From Chroococcopsis sp964623815 (GTDB lineage Bacteria > Cyanobacteriota > Cyanobacteriia > Cyanobacteriales > Microcystaceae): a stretch of 64,000 bases of DNA. Both the position numbers and the translations under genes were made by a program. Each line of letters opens with the position of its first letter. Within the stretch, counting starts at the first letter, position 1. The notes below the pieces were generated by a model. That model made no database searches. It was not told the DNA's origin and worked only from the letters and a program-made list of their open reading frames with translations. The stretch covers positions 1 to 64,000 of the forward strand of contig CAZUVR010000004.1 of assembly GCA_964623815.1 (NCBI GenBank). Reading direction: 5' to 3'. Of the stretch, positions 52,056-60,384 are shown one piece after another.

Positions 52056-54957
52056 CTTCAGGCCTACAAGTAATGAATTCACTGAATTTCTTGAAATATA
52101 TTGCATAAGTGTTCTTAGCAATATGATTGGTTACGGTTATAACGGTACAGTTATAGTTAAGTTTTTCTATAACTTTTTCTTTCTTAATATCCAGAGTTCC
52201 CAATGAATGTCTGAGAAAGTGAGGGTTATTCAAAAAAGGTAGTACGGGTGATAGAGGGGTGTTATTATAAATTTTTAATTGCTCATACCAGTTGTCATAG
52301 GGAATAAATTTTAAATAAATCCCATATTCATCAAGCATTCGCACTACCTCCGACCAATTTAAAGATTCTGGATTAACGATGTTAAAAGTTTGGCCCGCCG
52401 AATCCGCTTGCAGGGACAGATTAACGATGAGGAAACTAACATAATCTACAGGTATTAAATTAATACAGGCATCGACCTTAGGTGCCGCTCCCATCTTTAA
52501 ACAGGTTTTGAGCATCCTCGGTATGAAAGCAAAACTATCGCTAGTGTAAACTGTTTTTTGCCCCAAACATACGATATTACTCGGTCTGTAAATAGTGACT
52601 GGAAGCCCCCGCGAATGGGCGACATTAACTATTTTTTCAGCTATATATTTACTTTGAACATAGCCATTATCGAATAAATTTTCTACGGCAATATCACCTG
52701 TATCATTAACGATCGCGGTATCATCGGGAAAAATATCGGTAGTAGAGATAAAATGCAGGGGTTTGGCATGATCTAAACAAGCGAGGCGTATTATTTCTTG
52801 AGTGCCCCTGATATTCGTATTTTTTAACATCGAATAAGGATAGATAATATTTACCCACGCACCACAATGATAAATTATATCGATTTTCCTAGCTAAATCA
52901 GAGAAGGTTTCTGCTTCTATCCCTAAAAACGGCTCCGCTAAATCTCCTTTAACCATAACTAAACGGGATTGCCATTTATCTAACCAATTAGTATATCTCA
53001 CCAGATTATTAATTATCTTGCTTTTTGCGCCCTGACTACTATCACTCCGTACTAAGCAATATATATCCGCGTCAGTTTCTTCTAATAGCTCATGTAATAG
53101 GTGAGTACCTAACATTCCCGTAGCACCGGTTAAAAAGATATTGTTAATCTCTGTTCTCGGACTCGATTGGGGATAAATACTGGGGTCTAAAGTTACTTCT
53201 GAGTGTAAATTTAACTTCGCTGATGCCCTAGTTTTTTTCCCTTCTAAAAGAGCGGCTAATCCTGCAATAGAGGGAGCTTTGATAAAACTTTCTAATAATA
53301 CTTCTAAGAGAAAACTTTCTTTGATTTTCTCTAACATCTCTATGACTAACAGAGAGTTACCACCCAGCTCCCAAAAAGAATCATTTAAGCTTATGTTATT
53401 AACCTTAAGAAGCTCTCGCCAAATTTCAGCAATCTTCTTCTCTACGATCGATTGAGGGGGAAAATATTCCTTACTGATATTGTCGCCCAATTGAGGAATC
53501 GGCAAAGCTTTTCGATCGAGCTTCCCGTTGAGAGTCAGGGGGAAACTTTCTAACCTGACTAATACGCTCGGAATCATAAAATGAGGCAATCTCTTTTCTA
53601 AAAATTCTTGCCAATCATCGCTCACCTGCTCTGTGCCCGTTGCGTAAGCGATTAAAGTTTGATCGTGAGCGATGACAGCCACTCTATCGACTCCGGGGTA
53701 CTGGCTTAATATAGTTTCTATCTCTCCTAGTTCAATGCGGAAACCTCGAATCTTTACCTGATGATCTATGCGCCCTAAATACTTTAAACTACCATCAGGG
53801 TAATAACCCGCTAAATCTCCCGTTTTATAAAGTTTCGTGCGGGGTTCAAAAGGATTATCGATAAATTTTTCCCTGGTTAATTCCGGGCGGTTGAGATAGC
53901 CTCTAGCCACACCAGCCCCACTAATATATATTTCCCCTTCCGATATTGGCTGTAATTGTTCGTCTAAGATATATACGGTGGTTCCACTAATCGGCTTACC
54001 GATAGAAGGTGTTTCCGTCGCTCCCTTTTCCATTAAGGCTACCGTTGAATAGGTAGTATCTTCGGAAGGGCCGTAAAGATTGAAAACTTTCTCAATATGG
54101 TTTAACTTATATAATTCTTGAACGGTTTTATTAGATAGTGCTTCTCCGGCTAAATTGACGGTTGTTACTGAATTTGGAATCGCCTCCAGCTTAATTAACG
54201 TGTCTATGGCTGATGGTACTGTATTGATTAGGGTAACTTGATTTCTCGCGGGTAAATTGAGGAGTTCTAAGGCATTGTCGGCTAAAATCACCTTACCGCC
54301 GCAAGCTAAAGTAACGAAGATTTCAAAAATCGATAGGTCAAAACAGAGGGAGGTAGAGGCTAATACTCCTTCTAATTGTTGGCCCGTGAATAAATCTTTA
54401 GCCCACTCGATTAAAGCCGTAGCATTACGATGTTCGATGCAAACTGCTTTAGGTTTTCCTGTAGAGCCTGATGTGTAGATTAGATAGGCTAAATTATCTT
54501 CTCGGGTGAGATGGGAGGGATTATCGATCGATTCTTCTTCTATCCTATCTCCCTCTTTGTATATATCGATGAATTTTTGCTCTTCTTGAAGCGATAAAAG
54601 GGTCTGAAAAGTTTCTTGACTTAGGATTACAGGGCTTTGGGTATCTTCTAAAATAAACGCCAATCTTTCTTGAGGATAATTGGGATCGAGAGGCACATAA
54701 GCCCCGCCAGCTTTTAAAATTGCCAGCAGAGCAATTACCATTTCTAAAGTGCGTTGCAAACAAACTCCTACCAATACCTCGGGCACAACGCCCCGTTTTC
54801 TGAGATAGTGACTAAGTTGATTGGCTCTTTCATTAAGTTCTCGATAAGTTAAGCTCTGTTCTTGATAAACAACCGCTATATTATCGGGCGTTTTGATTAC
54901 CTGCTCCTCGATCTGTTTATGGATAGAATTTTGGTCATTGATTAATAACTCGGTCAT
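52048..54957 (-). CDS. NRPS-like protein: adenylation - carrier - thioester reductase
   Basis: 969 residues. The adenylation domain (about 10-490) has A3 YTSGSTGKPKAV (161-172), A5 NLYGPSEDT (293-301), A7 YKTGDLAGY and A10 NGKLDRKAL (Lys479). Its first specificity residues read Asp207-Leu208-Phe211, in the Asp235 position typical of alpha-amino-acid activation. The carrier domain has FWELGGNSL with Ser535. The C-terminal NAD(P)-dependent reductase (about 605-960) has FLTGATGMLGTHLL and a Tyr766/Lys770 pair. It lacks a condensation domain, so it would activate and reduce one acid to an aldehyde or alcohol. Its neighbours are glycogen enzymes. Confidence 0.93.
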   Translation of the reverse strand: MTELLINDQNSIHKQIEEQVIKTPDNIAVVYQEQSLTYRELNERANQLSHYLRKRGVVPEVLVGVCLQRTLEMVIALLAILKAGGAYVPLDPNYPQERLAFILEDTQSPVILSQETFQTLLSLQEEQKFIDIYKEGDRIEEESIDNPSHLTREDNLAYLIYTSGSTGKPKAVCIEHRNATALIEWAKDLFTGQQLEGVLASTSLCFDLSIFEIFVTLACGGKVILADNALELLNLPARNQVTLINTVPSAIDTLIKLEAIPNSVTTVNLAGEALSNKTVQELYKLNHIEKVFNLYGPSEDTTYSTVALMEKGATETPSIGKPISGTTVYILDEQLQPISEGEIYISGAGVARGYLNRPELTREKFIDNPFEPRTKLYKTGDLAGYYPDGSLKYLGRIDHQVKIRGFRIELGEIETILSQYPGVDRVAVIAHDQTLIAYATGTEQVSDDWQEFLEKRLPHFMIPSVLVRLESFPLTLNGKLDRKALPIPQLGDNISKEYFPPQSIVEKKIAEIWRELLKVNNISLNDSFWELGGNSLLVIEMLEKIKESFLLEVLLESFIKAPSIAGLAALLEGKKTRASAKLNLHSEVTLDPSIYPQSSPRTEINNIFLTGATGMLGTHLLHELLEETDADIYCLVRSDSSQGAKSKIINNLVRYTNWLDKWQSRLVMVKGDLAEPFLGIEAETFSDLARKIDIIYHCGAWVNIIYPYSMLKNTNIRGTQEIIRLACLDHAKPLHFISTTDIFPDDTAIVNDTGDIAVENLFDNGYVQSKYIAEKIVNVAHSRGLPVTIYRPSNIVCLGQKTVYTSDSFAFIPRMLKTCLKMGAAPKVDACINLIPVDYVSFLIVNLSLQADSAGQTFNIVNPESLNWSEVVRMLDEYGIYLKFIPYDNWYEQLKIYNNTPLSPVLPFLNNPHFLRHSLGTLDIKKEKVIEKLNYNCTVITVTNHIAKNTYAIYFKKFSEFITCRPEDG

Positions 54958-54983
54958 TTAATTATCGGCTGTAATACAAAAGT

Positions 54984-56879
54984 TTAATCACTCCAGCTAT
55001 CATTCCATTTCACGGTTCCCGTATTAACTAAAATCCAGCGACGGGCTACAAGGTTTTCATAAACTGGTGATTGATGCTGACGGCGCAGGGCATATTTATA
55101 AGTAATCGCCTTGCCGGCACTTTCGTTAAAGGGTATCTCTCCGAACCATGTATTGGCGTTGATGTATTGTAAGACATAGGCTCTCTCAATATCCCAGTTT
55201 CCTAACTCCGGACAATCTCCGATTATCACAATCTCCTCGCCCGGTTTAGTCGCCAAGCCGTTGAGTTGTGCCCTAACCACAGTCTGCCCTTTTACCTTTT
55301 CTCCAATATAGCTTAGGACGATAAATTCTTTAGCCGCTAAGTACAATCTTGATAGTTTTCCGCCAGTTACTTCAAAGGAGCGGCGGGTGAACATACAACG
55401 ATATTCGCCGTCTTCTAATCCGGTAGACTCTACATCGATAATGACTCCCTCAGCCCCCTTATTCATGGCTACGAAGCAACGAGAATCTCGATAACTGCGG
55501 GTATAGCAATATATATCGGCTGTTATGTATTTTTGCACTTGAGAGCCGAGTGAGACGGCGGAGTTAACGCGCCTCAGCTTGGAGAACAATTGTATGTCTC
55601 GATAAAGCGGGCTATCTTCATCCCATTTTTCCATCATCGGGCGATTATAAGGATCGTTACCCCCATTGGTATCGTTATGTAAATACTGTTCGGTGCCATA
55701 ATAGATACAGGGGATACCGCGAGAGGTCATGAGCAATACGATCGCAAGTCTCAATAATTGTGGGTCTGCGTTCAAGCTTCCGAATCTCGGCATATCATGA
55801 TTATCGATGAAGGTAATCAACTCCGTCGCCCGATTATAAAGATAATCTAGATCAAGAACGTCTTGAACTAAATAAAAACCCCTCTCATCTTTGGTAGCTA
55901 TAGCCCTCCTAATCGCTTCACACAAACCGAAATCGAGAATCGACATACCAGAGCAGTTGGCGAATTTGACGGAGCGTTGATCTTGGGGTTTACTAAAGCC
56001 CCACTCCCCGAAGATGAAGACGGAAGGTTTATGAGTTTGTATATCGGCGTTAAACTCCTGCCAGAACCAAATCGGCATATGTTTAACCGTATCAACCCGT
56101 AAAGCATCCACACCGCGATCGAGCCACTGTTTGATCGCCGATTTTATATAATTCCGATAATGGATATTACTTTCATTAAAAGTCGCCAGCCCCGCCATCT
56201 CGCAGTATAGTAGTTGCCATTCGTCTTCCCAATCCGTAATCTCCCGGTTATGGTAATACCAGTTATTAACATCGTTATAAAAATCCGCAATTAAAACCCC
56301 ATCATCGTAGAGTTTACCTTTTTCCCCGTTCACATCCGGGCTGCTGTGATTACAGACAATATCGAGGATTAACTTAATCCCTCGCTGGTGCAGGGCAGCG
56401 ATTAAATCATCGAAGAGGGTATGCTCCGATAGGGAGTTACTCTGATTCTCCCCAAGAAAACGGGGGTTAATACGCTTAAAATCTTTCGTCCAGTAGCCGT
56501 GCATTGCCGCACTTTCAAACTGTAAACCCTCTACCTGTTCAAATAAAGGGGATAACCAGATAGCCGTAATTCCCATGTTTTTTAGATAATCCAATTTGTC
56601 GATAATTCCCTGTAAATCTCCCCCCCAGTATTTACCCCATTTCTGCCGGCTCGGGTCGAAAAGTTCGGTGTTATGGATTAAATTGTTATTCGGGTCGCCA
56701 TCGTGAAAACGATCGACGATAATAAAATAGATTGTTTCCTGTCGAAATTCGATCGCTCTGGTGAAGAGAAATTCAAAATCGGAGCCGATAAATTGCTTGT
56801 CCTCATCGGTATGAAACCCAGCTGCGGCTTTGGTGGCAGCCGAATCTTGTTTAGTACGATCGTTTAAATTAGATACCAT
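54984..56879 (-). CDS. GH13 alpha-amylase / CGTase-like enzyme with a CBM20-like tail
   Basis: 631 residues with no signal peptide, so probably acting on cytoplasmic glycogen. The (beta/alpha)8 barrel has the four GH13 regions: ILDIVCNH, ALRVDTVKHM (nucleophile Asp263), FIFGEWGF (acid Glu292) and FIDNHD (Asp362). The C-terminal 100 residues (about 530-631; EEIVIIGDCPELGNWD) read as a starch-binding CBM20-like domain. Overall it resembles cyclomaltodextrin glucanotransferase or maltogenic amylase; the product type cannot be read from sequence. It lies between the switch ATPase and the NRPS-like gene. Confidence 0.9.
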   Translation of the reverse strand: MVSNLNDRTKQDSAATKAAAGFHTDEDKQFIGSDFEFLFTRAIEFRQETIYFIIVDRFHDGDPNNNLIHNTELFDPSRQKWGKYWGGDLQGIIDKLDYLKNMGITAIWLSPLFEQVEGLQFESAAMHGYWTKDFKRINPRFLGENQSNSLSEHTLFDDLIAALHQRGIKLILDIVCNHSSPDVNGEKGKLYDDGVLIADFYNDVNNWYYHNREITDWEDEWQLLYCEMAGLATFNESNIHYRNYIKSAIKQWLDRGVDALRVDTVKHMPIWFWQEFNADIQTHKPSVFIFGEWGFSKPQDQRSVKFANCSGMSILDFGLCEAIRRAIATKDERGFYLVQDVLDLDYLYNRATELITFIDNHDMPRFGSLNADPQLLRLAIVLLMTSRGIPCIYYGTEQYLHNDTNGGNDPYNRPMMEKWDEDSPLYRDIQLFSKLRRVNSAVSLGSQVQKYITADIYCYTRSYRDSRCFVAMNKGAEGVIIDVESTGLEDGEYRCMFTRRSFEVTGGKLSRLYLAAKEFIVLSYIGEKVKGQTVVRAQLNGLATKPGEEIVIIGDCPELGNWDIERAYVLQYINANTWFGEIPFNESAGKAITYKYALRRQHQSPVYENLVARRWILVNTGTVKWNDSWSD

Positions 56880-56885
56880 GATGGA

Positions 56886-57317
56886 TTAAGAAACAATAGA
56901 TGGTCTGTTGACGACTAAAATATTGCGATTGCGTTCACCGACTCGCTCGTAGTGAAATTTATCGACTCCTTGAATTGCTAGATAAATACCCAATCCTCCG
57001 ATAGGTCGCTCATCGATAGGTTTATGGATAGTCTCCATTTCTTGGGCTAATTTATCCGAAGGATCGAAAGGTATTCCCGTATCTTCGATAGAGATAATTA
57101 AATCATCGTCGTTAATTTCTGTTTTTAACTCGATCATTCCCTCCCGATTAGCCCCTTGATAACCATAGGTAATAATATTGGTGGTTATTTCATCCACTGC
57201 TAACCGTAGCCGATAGGAAGCTTTTCTATCGAGATTGGCGGCCTCGGCGGCAGCTATCACGTATTGTGCGATCGTGTCTAATGAAGCTAAGTTCCCCGAT
57301 ACTGTTAAAGGCTCCAT
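56886..57317 (-). CDS. RsbW-like anti-sigma-factor-type serine kinase ATPase
   Basis: 143 residues of the HATPase_c family that includes RsbW and SpoIIAB. The N-box AVDEITTNIITYG has Glu43 and Asn47, the G1 box is EDTGIPFDP (Asp79) and the G2 box is IGGLGI. In the family it phosphorylates a STAS protein and binds a partner in alternative states. Two STAS proteins are encoded two and four genes upstream in the same transcription unit. It most resembles, from memory, Slr1861 next to icfG of Synechocystis. Confidence 0.88.
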   Translation of the reverse strand: MEPLTVSGNLASLDTIAQYVIAAAEAANLDRKASYRLRLAVDEITTNIITYGYQGANREGMIELKTEINDDDLIISIEDTGIPFDPSDKLAQEMETIHKPIDERPIGGLGIYLAIQGVDKFHYERVGERNRNILVVNRPSIVS

Positions 57318-57407
57318 AATATTGATTGTTCAACCTATAAGGGTAAAAATTAAGTAATAACTTTTTAGACAATGTTATTACTTAATATTGGGATTTATTG
57401 GAATTTT

Positions 57408-57752
57408 CTAATCATTTTCTATCTGAGTTGCCTCATATTTAGGCAACATGACCACACTATGATTAAAACCAGTTTTTTCGATCGTATCCGCTACCATTTC
57501 TTGAGCGCCGACAATAAATATAGTTACTGCAGCTCCCATTTGTTGTTTAGCGAAGATTAATACCCTCAATCCCGCGCTAGCCATGTAGCTTAAATCAGTC
57601 ATATCCAGAACCAGTTTATTCAACTCCTTATTTTGAGCAACCGTTTCGACTTTACCTTTGAAATCATCGGCTACATTTCTATCTAGCTCGCCCGATAAAG
57701 TAATCTGAGCAATTTTGTGGTTTATTTCTTTAATAGTCGAGTTAAAAGCCAT
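57408..57752 (-). CDS. STAS-domain anti-sigma-factor antagonist (first copy)
   Basis: 114 residues forming a single STAS domain. The phosphorylation-site region is DLSYMASAGLRVL, with Ser59 as the likely target of the serine kinase. Compared with the SpoIIAA family it has Ala where a Ser or Asp often precedes the site. In partner switching the unphosphorylated form binds the kinase, which frees its other partner. Located between glgX and the RsbW-like gene. Confidence 0.88.
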   Translation of the reverse strand: MAFNSTIKEINHKIAQITLSGELDRNVADDFKGKVETVAQNKELNKLVLDMTDLSYMASAGLRVLIFAKQQMGAAVTIFIVGAQEMVADTIEKTGFNHSVVMLPKYEATQIEND

Positions 57753-57776
57753 AGTTTTTTCTTGATTTGTAGGTTG

Positions 57777-59900
57777 TTAGTAATTAACGAGAACGACCAC
57801 CGATCGATCTCTCAGGAGTAATCCAGATTGATTCTCTAGAATTGGTTCATTTCCTATTTCCCAACTATCATTAGGAGAATCAACCCCCGTATTAATAGCG
57901 ACGCGCCATTGTTTAGATTCGGGAAAATAGGGAAATTCAAACCAGTGGGATTGCCAGTGCATATTCATGGCTACATAAACATAATTATCCTCTGCCGTAC
58001 CTCCTTTAGCGTGTTTTCCACATAATAAAAATGCGAGAATATGACCGGATGACCAGTCCGCGTACCAAGCTTTTAAACCGTGCCAGCTAATATCAGGGCA
58101 GCCGCTATTCATATAGTCCCGATTCTGGAAGTGGTGTTTATTTCTTAATACAGGATGAGCTTTCCGGAAAGCGATACAATTTTTAAAAAATCGGAACAAG
58201 TCCGCGTTTTTTTCTAACAATGTCCAGTCGAGCCAATTGAGGTAATTATCGTGGCAATAAGTATTATTATTACCCTGTTGGGTGCGTCCTATTTCATCGC
58301 CCATTAAAATCATCGGCACACCCTGACTGACCATTAATAAGGTGACGGCGTTTTTAATCTGACGGTGACGGAGGGCGTTAATTCCAGGGTCATCTGTCGG
58401 CCCTTCATGACCACAGTTCCAACTATCATTATCATTATTCCCATCGTTATTATTTTCGCCATTGGCTTCATTATGTTTGTAGTTATAGGAAACTAAATCC
58501 CTTAAAGTAAAGCCATCGTGACAGGTGATAAAGTTAATGGAAGTTGCCGGGCCCCTACCGGAAGGAGCGTATAAATCGGGGGAGCCTTGCAGGGCTTGAG
58601 CCACTTTCCCTACCGCCCCATCTCCCTTGATGAATTTACGCATCGCGTCGCGGTACTTCCCATTCCACTCCGCCCAGCGCCCGTAGGCGGGGAAGGTGCC
58701 CACTTGATACAAACCGCCAGCGTCCCAAGCTTCTGCTATCAGTTTACACTTAGCTAAAATAGGATCGAAAGCCAGACTTTCTAAAAGAGGGGGATTACTT
58801 AAAGGCGCACCCCAAGGATCTCGGCCTAGAATAGTAGCCAGGTCAAAGCGGAAACCATCGATATGATATTCGGCTGCCCAGTAACGGAGACAGTCAAGGA
58901 CCATGCCGCGCACGATCGGATTGTTACAATTGAGAGTATTACCGGTGCCGCTGAAGTTGAAATAATATCCCTCCGGGGTCAGCATATAGTAAGTTTTATT
59001 ATCTATACCCCGATAGGAGATAGTCGGCCCGCGCTCGTTACCCTCCGCCGTATGATTGAACACTACATCGAGAATTACTTCGATACCATTCTTATGTAAT
59101 TCCTTAACCAGTGCCTTCAATTCATCCACCTGCATCCCGAATTTACCGGTAGCCGCGTATCCGGCTTTAGGGGCGAAAAACCCTACCGTGCTGTAGCCCC
59201 AATAATTTAACAGCAATTCTCCTGTTTGTGGGTTAGGGCGACTATTTTCAAATTCATCGAATTCGTAAATAGGCATCAGCTCGATGGTATTAATGCCTAA
59301 CTCTTTCAAATAAGGAATCTTTTCCCTAATACCAGCAAATGTTCCCCTATGTTTTTCTTTCACACATGAAGAAGCATCACGAGTAAAACTACGGACGTGC
59401 ATTTCGTAGATAATCTGATCTTCTGGGGGAATCTCTAAAAAGTTATCATTTTCCCAATCAAAATCATCAAAAGCAATCCGCCCACGATGATGATAAATAT
59501 CCTCCCAATCGGGAGTTACACCCCACACATCCCGCCCACCGATTATTTTAGCGTATGGGTCTAGAAGGATTTTACTTTTATTGAACCACTGCCCATCTCG
59601 GAAATTATTTGGCCCGTCCATGCGGTAGCCATATTCAAGATTTTCGTAGTCCAGATTGAAAACCGTCATGCAGTAGACGTTACCAATTCTGAATTCTTCG
59701 GGAAAAGGAATCTCCGCCATCGGTGCTTTAGCGTGCTTTTCAAATAGCACTAAAGTACAGGAGGTGGCGTAACTAGAAAAAATTGAAAAATTGACACCCC
59801 CGGGTACTAAAGTCGCTCCGAATGGAAAGGGTTTCCCACAGCGTAATTTAAAATCGCCATAGGTATGAGTCGGATGAATATCAATTCTCTCTAAAGTCAT
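57777..59900 (-). CDS. glgX: Glycogen debranching enzyme, GlgX type
   Basis: 707 residues, GH13 isoamylase/GlgX subfamily. The N-terminal carbohydrate-binding-like domain (residues 1-150) is followed by the barrel with EVILDVVFNH, HIDGFRFDLAT (nucleophile Asp353), LIAEAWDAGG (acid Glu390) and ITCHDGFTLRD (Asp462). It removes alpha-1,6 branches from glycogen after phosphorylase has shortened the chains. It lies between two STAS genes, an arrangement remembered from the Synechocystis icfG cluster. Confidence 0.93.
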   Translation of the reverse strand: MTLERIDIHPTHTYGDFKLRCGKPFPFGATLVPGGVNFSIFSSYATSCTLVLFEKHAKAPMAEIPFPEEFRIGNVYCMTVFNLDYENLEYGYRMDGPNNFRDGQWFNKSKILLDPYAKIIGGRDVWGVTPDWEDIYHHRGRIAFDDFDWENDNFLEIPPEDQIIYEMHVRSFTRDASSCVKEKHRGTFAGIREKIPYLKELGINTIELMPIYEFDEFENSRPNPQTGELLLNYWGYSTVGFFAPKAGYAATGKFGMQVDELKALVKELHKNGIEVILDVVFNHTAEGNERGPTISYRGIDNKTYYMLTPEGYYFNFSGTGNTLNCNNPIVRGMVLDCLRYWAAEYHIDGFRFDLATILGRDPWGAPLSNPPLLESLAFDPILAKCKLIAEAWDAGGLYQVGTFPAYGRWAEWNGKYRDAMRKFIKGDGAVGKVAQALQGSPDLYAPSGRGPATSINFITCHDGFTLRDLVSYNYKHNEANGENNNDGNNDNDSWNCGHEGPTDDPGINALRHRQIKNAVTLLMVSQGVPMILMGDEIGRTQQGNNNTYCHDNYLNWLDWTLLEKNADLFRFFKNCIAFRKAHPVLRNKHHFQNRDYMNSGCPDISWHGLKAWYADWSSGHILAFLLCGKHAKGGTAEDNYVYVAMNMHWQSHWFEFPYFPESKQWRVAINTGVDSPNDSWEIGNEPILENQSGLLLRDRSVVVLVNY

Positions 59901-59927
59901 GGTTTTAATGCCTGTTAATGGATGGGA

Positions 59928-60257
59928 TTAGAAGAGTTTTAATCCTTCCTCTACCGTGTTACTGGTGGTGAAAAAATCGAGAAAACCGGTGACAGACATT
60001 ATGTCGCTCAAATCTTCAGAAAGCCCGGCTAAAATTAATTTACCCGATTGCGCTTCCGTTTGTCTGAAAAGCGATAATAGCATTCTCAACCCCGCACTCG
60101 ACATATATTCAACCTTTTCCATATCGAGAAGAATTTTACTACCTGGCTCGATCAAAGCCGATAGAGTTTTGGTTATCTCCGATGATGTATTAGTATCAAC
60201 ATCACCGATAAGCTTCGCTATCTTTACATCTTGCCTATTTTCGATCGTAATCTCCAT
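59928..60257 (-). CDS. STAS-domain anti-sigma-factor antagonist (second copy)
   Basis: 109 residues, one STAS domain. The site region is KVEYMSSAGLRML, with Ser54 the likely phosphorylated residue (Ser53 is next to it). It is clearly a paralogue of the STAS gene two genes downstream but diverged at the ends. Two STAS proteins plus one kinase suggest that one kinase serves two antagonists. Confidence 0.88.
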   Translation of the reverse strand: MEITIENRQDVKIAKLIGDVDTNTSSEITKTLSALIEPGSKILLDMEKVEYMSSAGLRMLLSLFRQTEAQSGKLILAGLSEDLSDIMSVTGFLDFFTTSNTVEEGLKLF

Positions 60258-60384
60258 TTTTATCTCCCATATATTAGGTAAAATCAGGGATAGGATGCCA
60301 TTCTCTGTGTACTCTGTGTCTAGTAAGGTTCAAAATCTCAAAAAATCAGCATCCGTCCCGTTTTATCTTACTCGATTCACCCAA

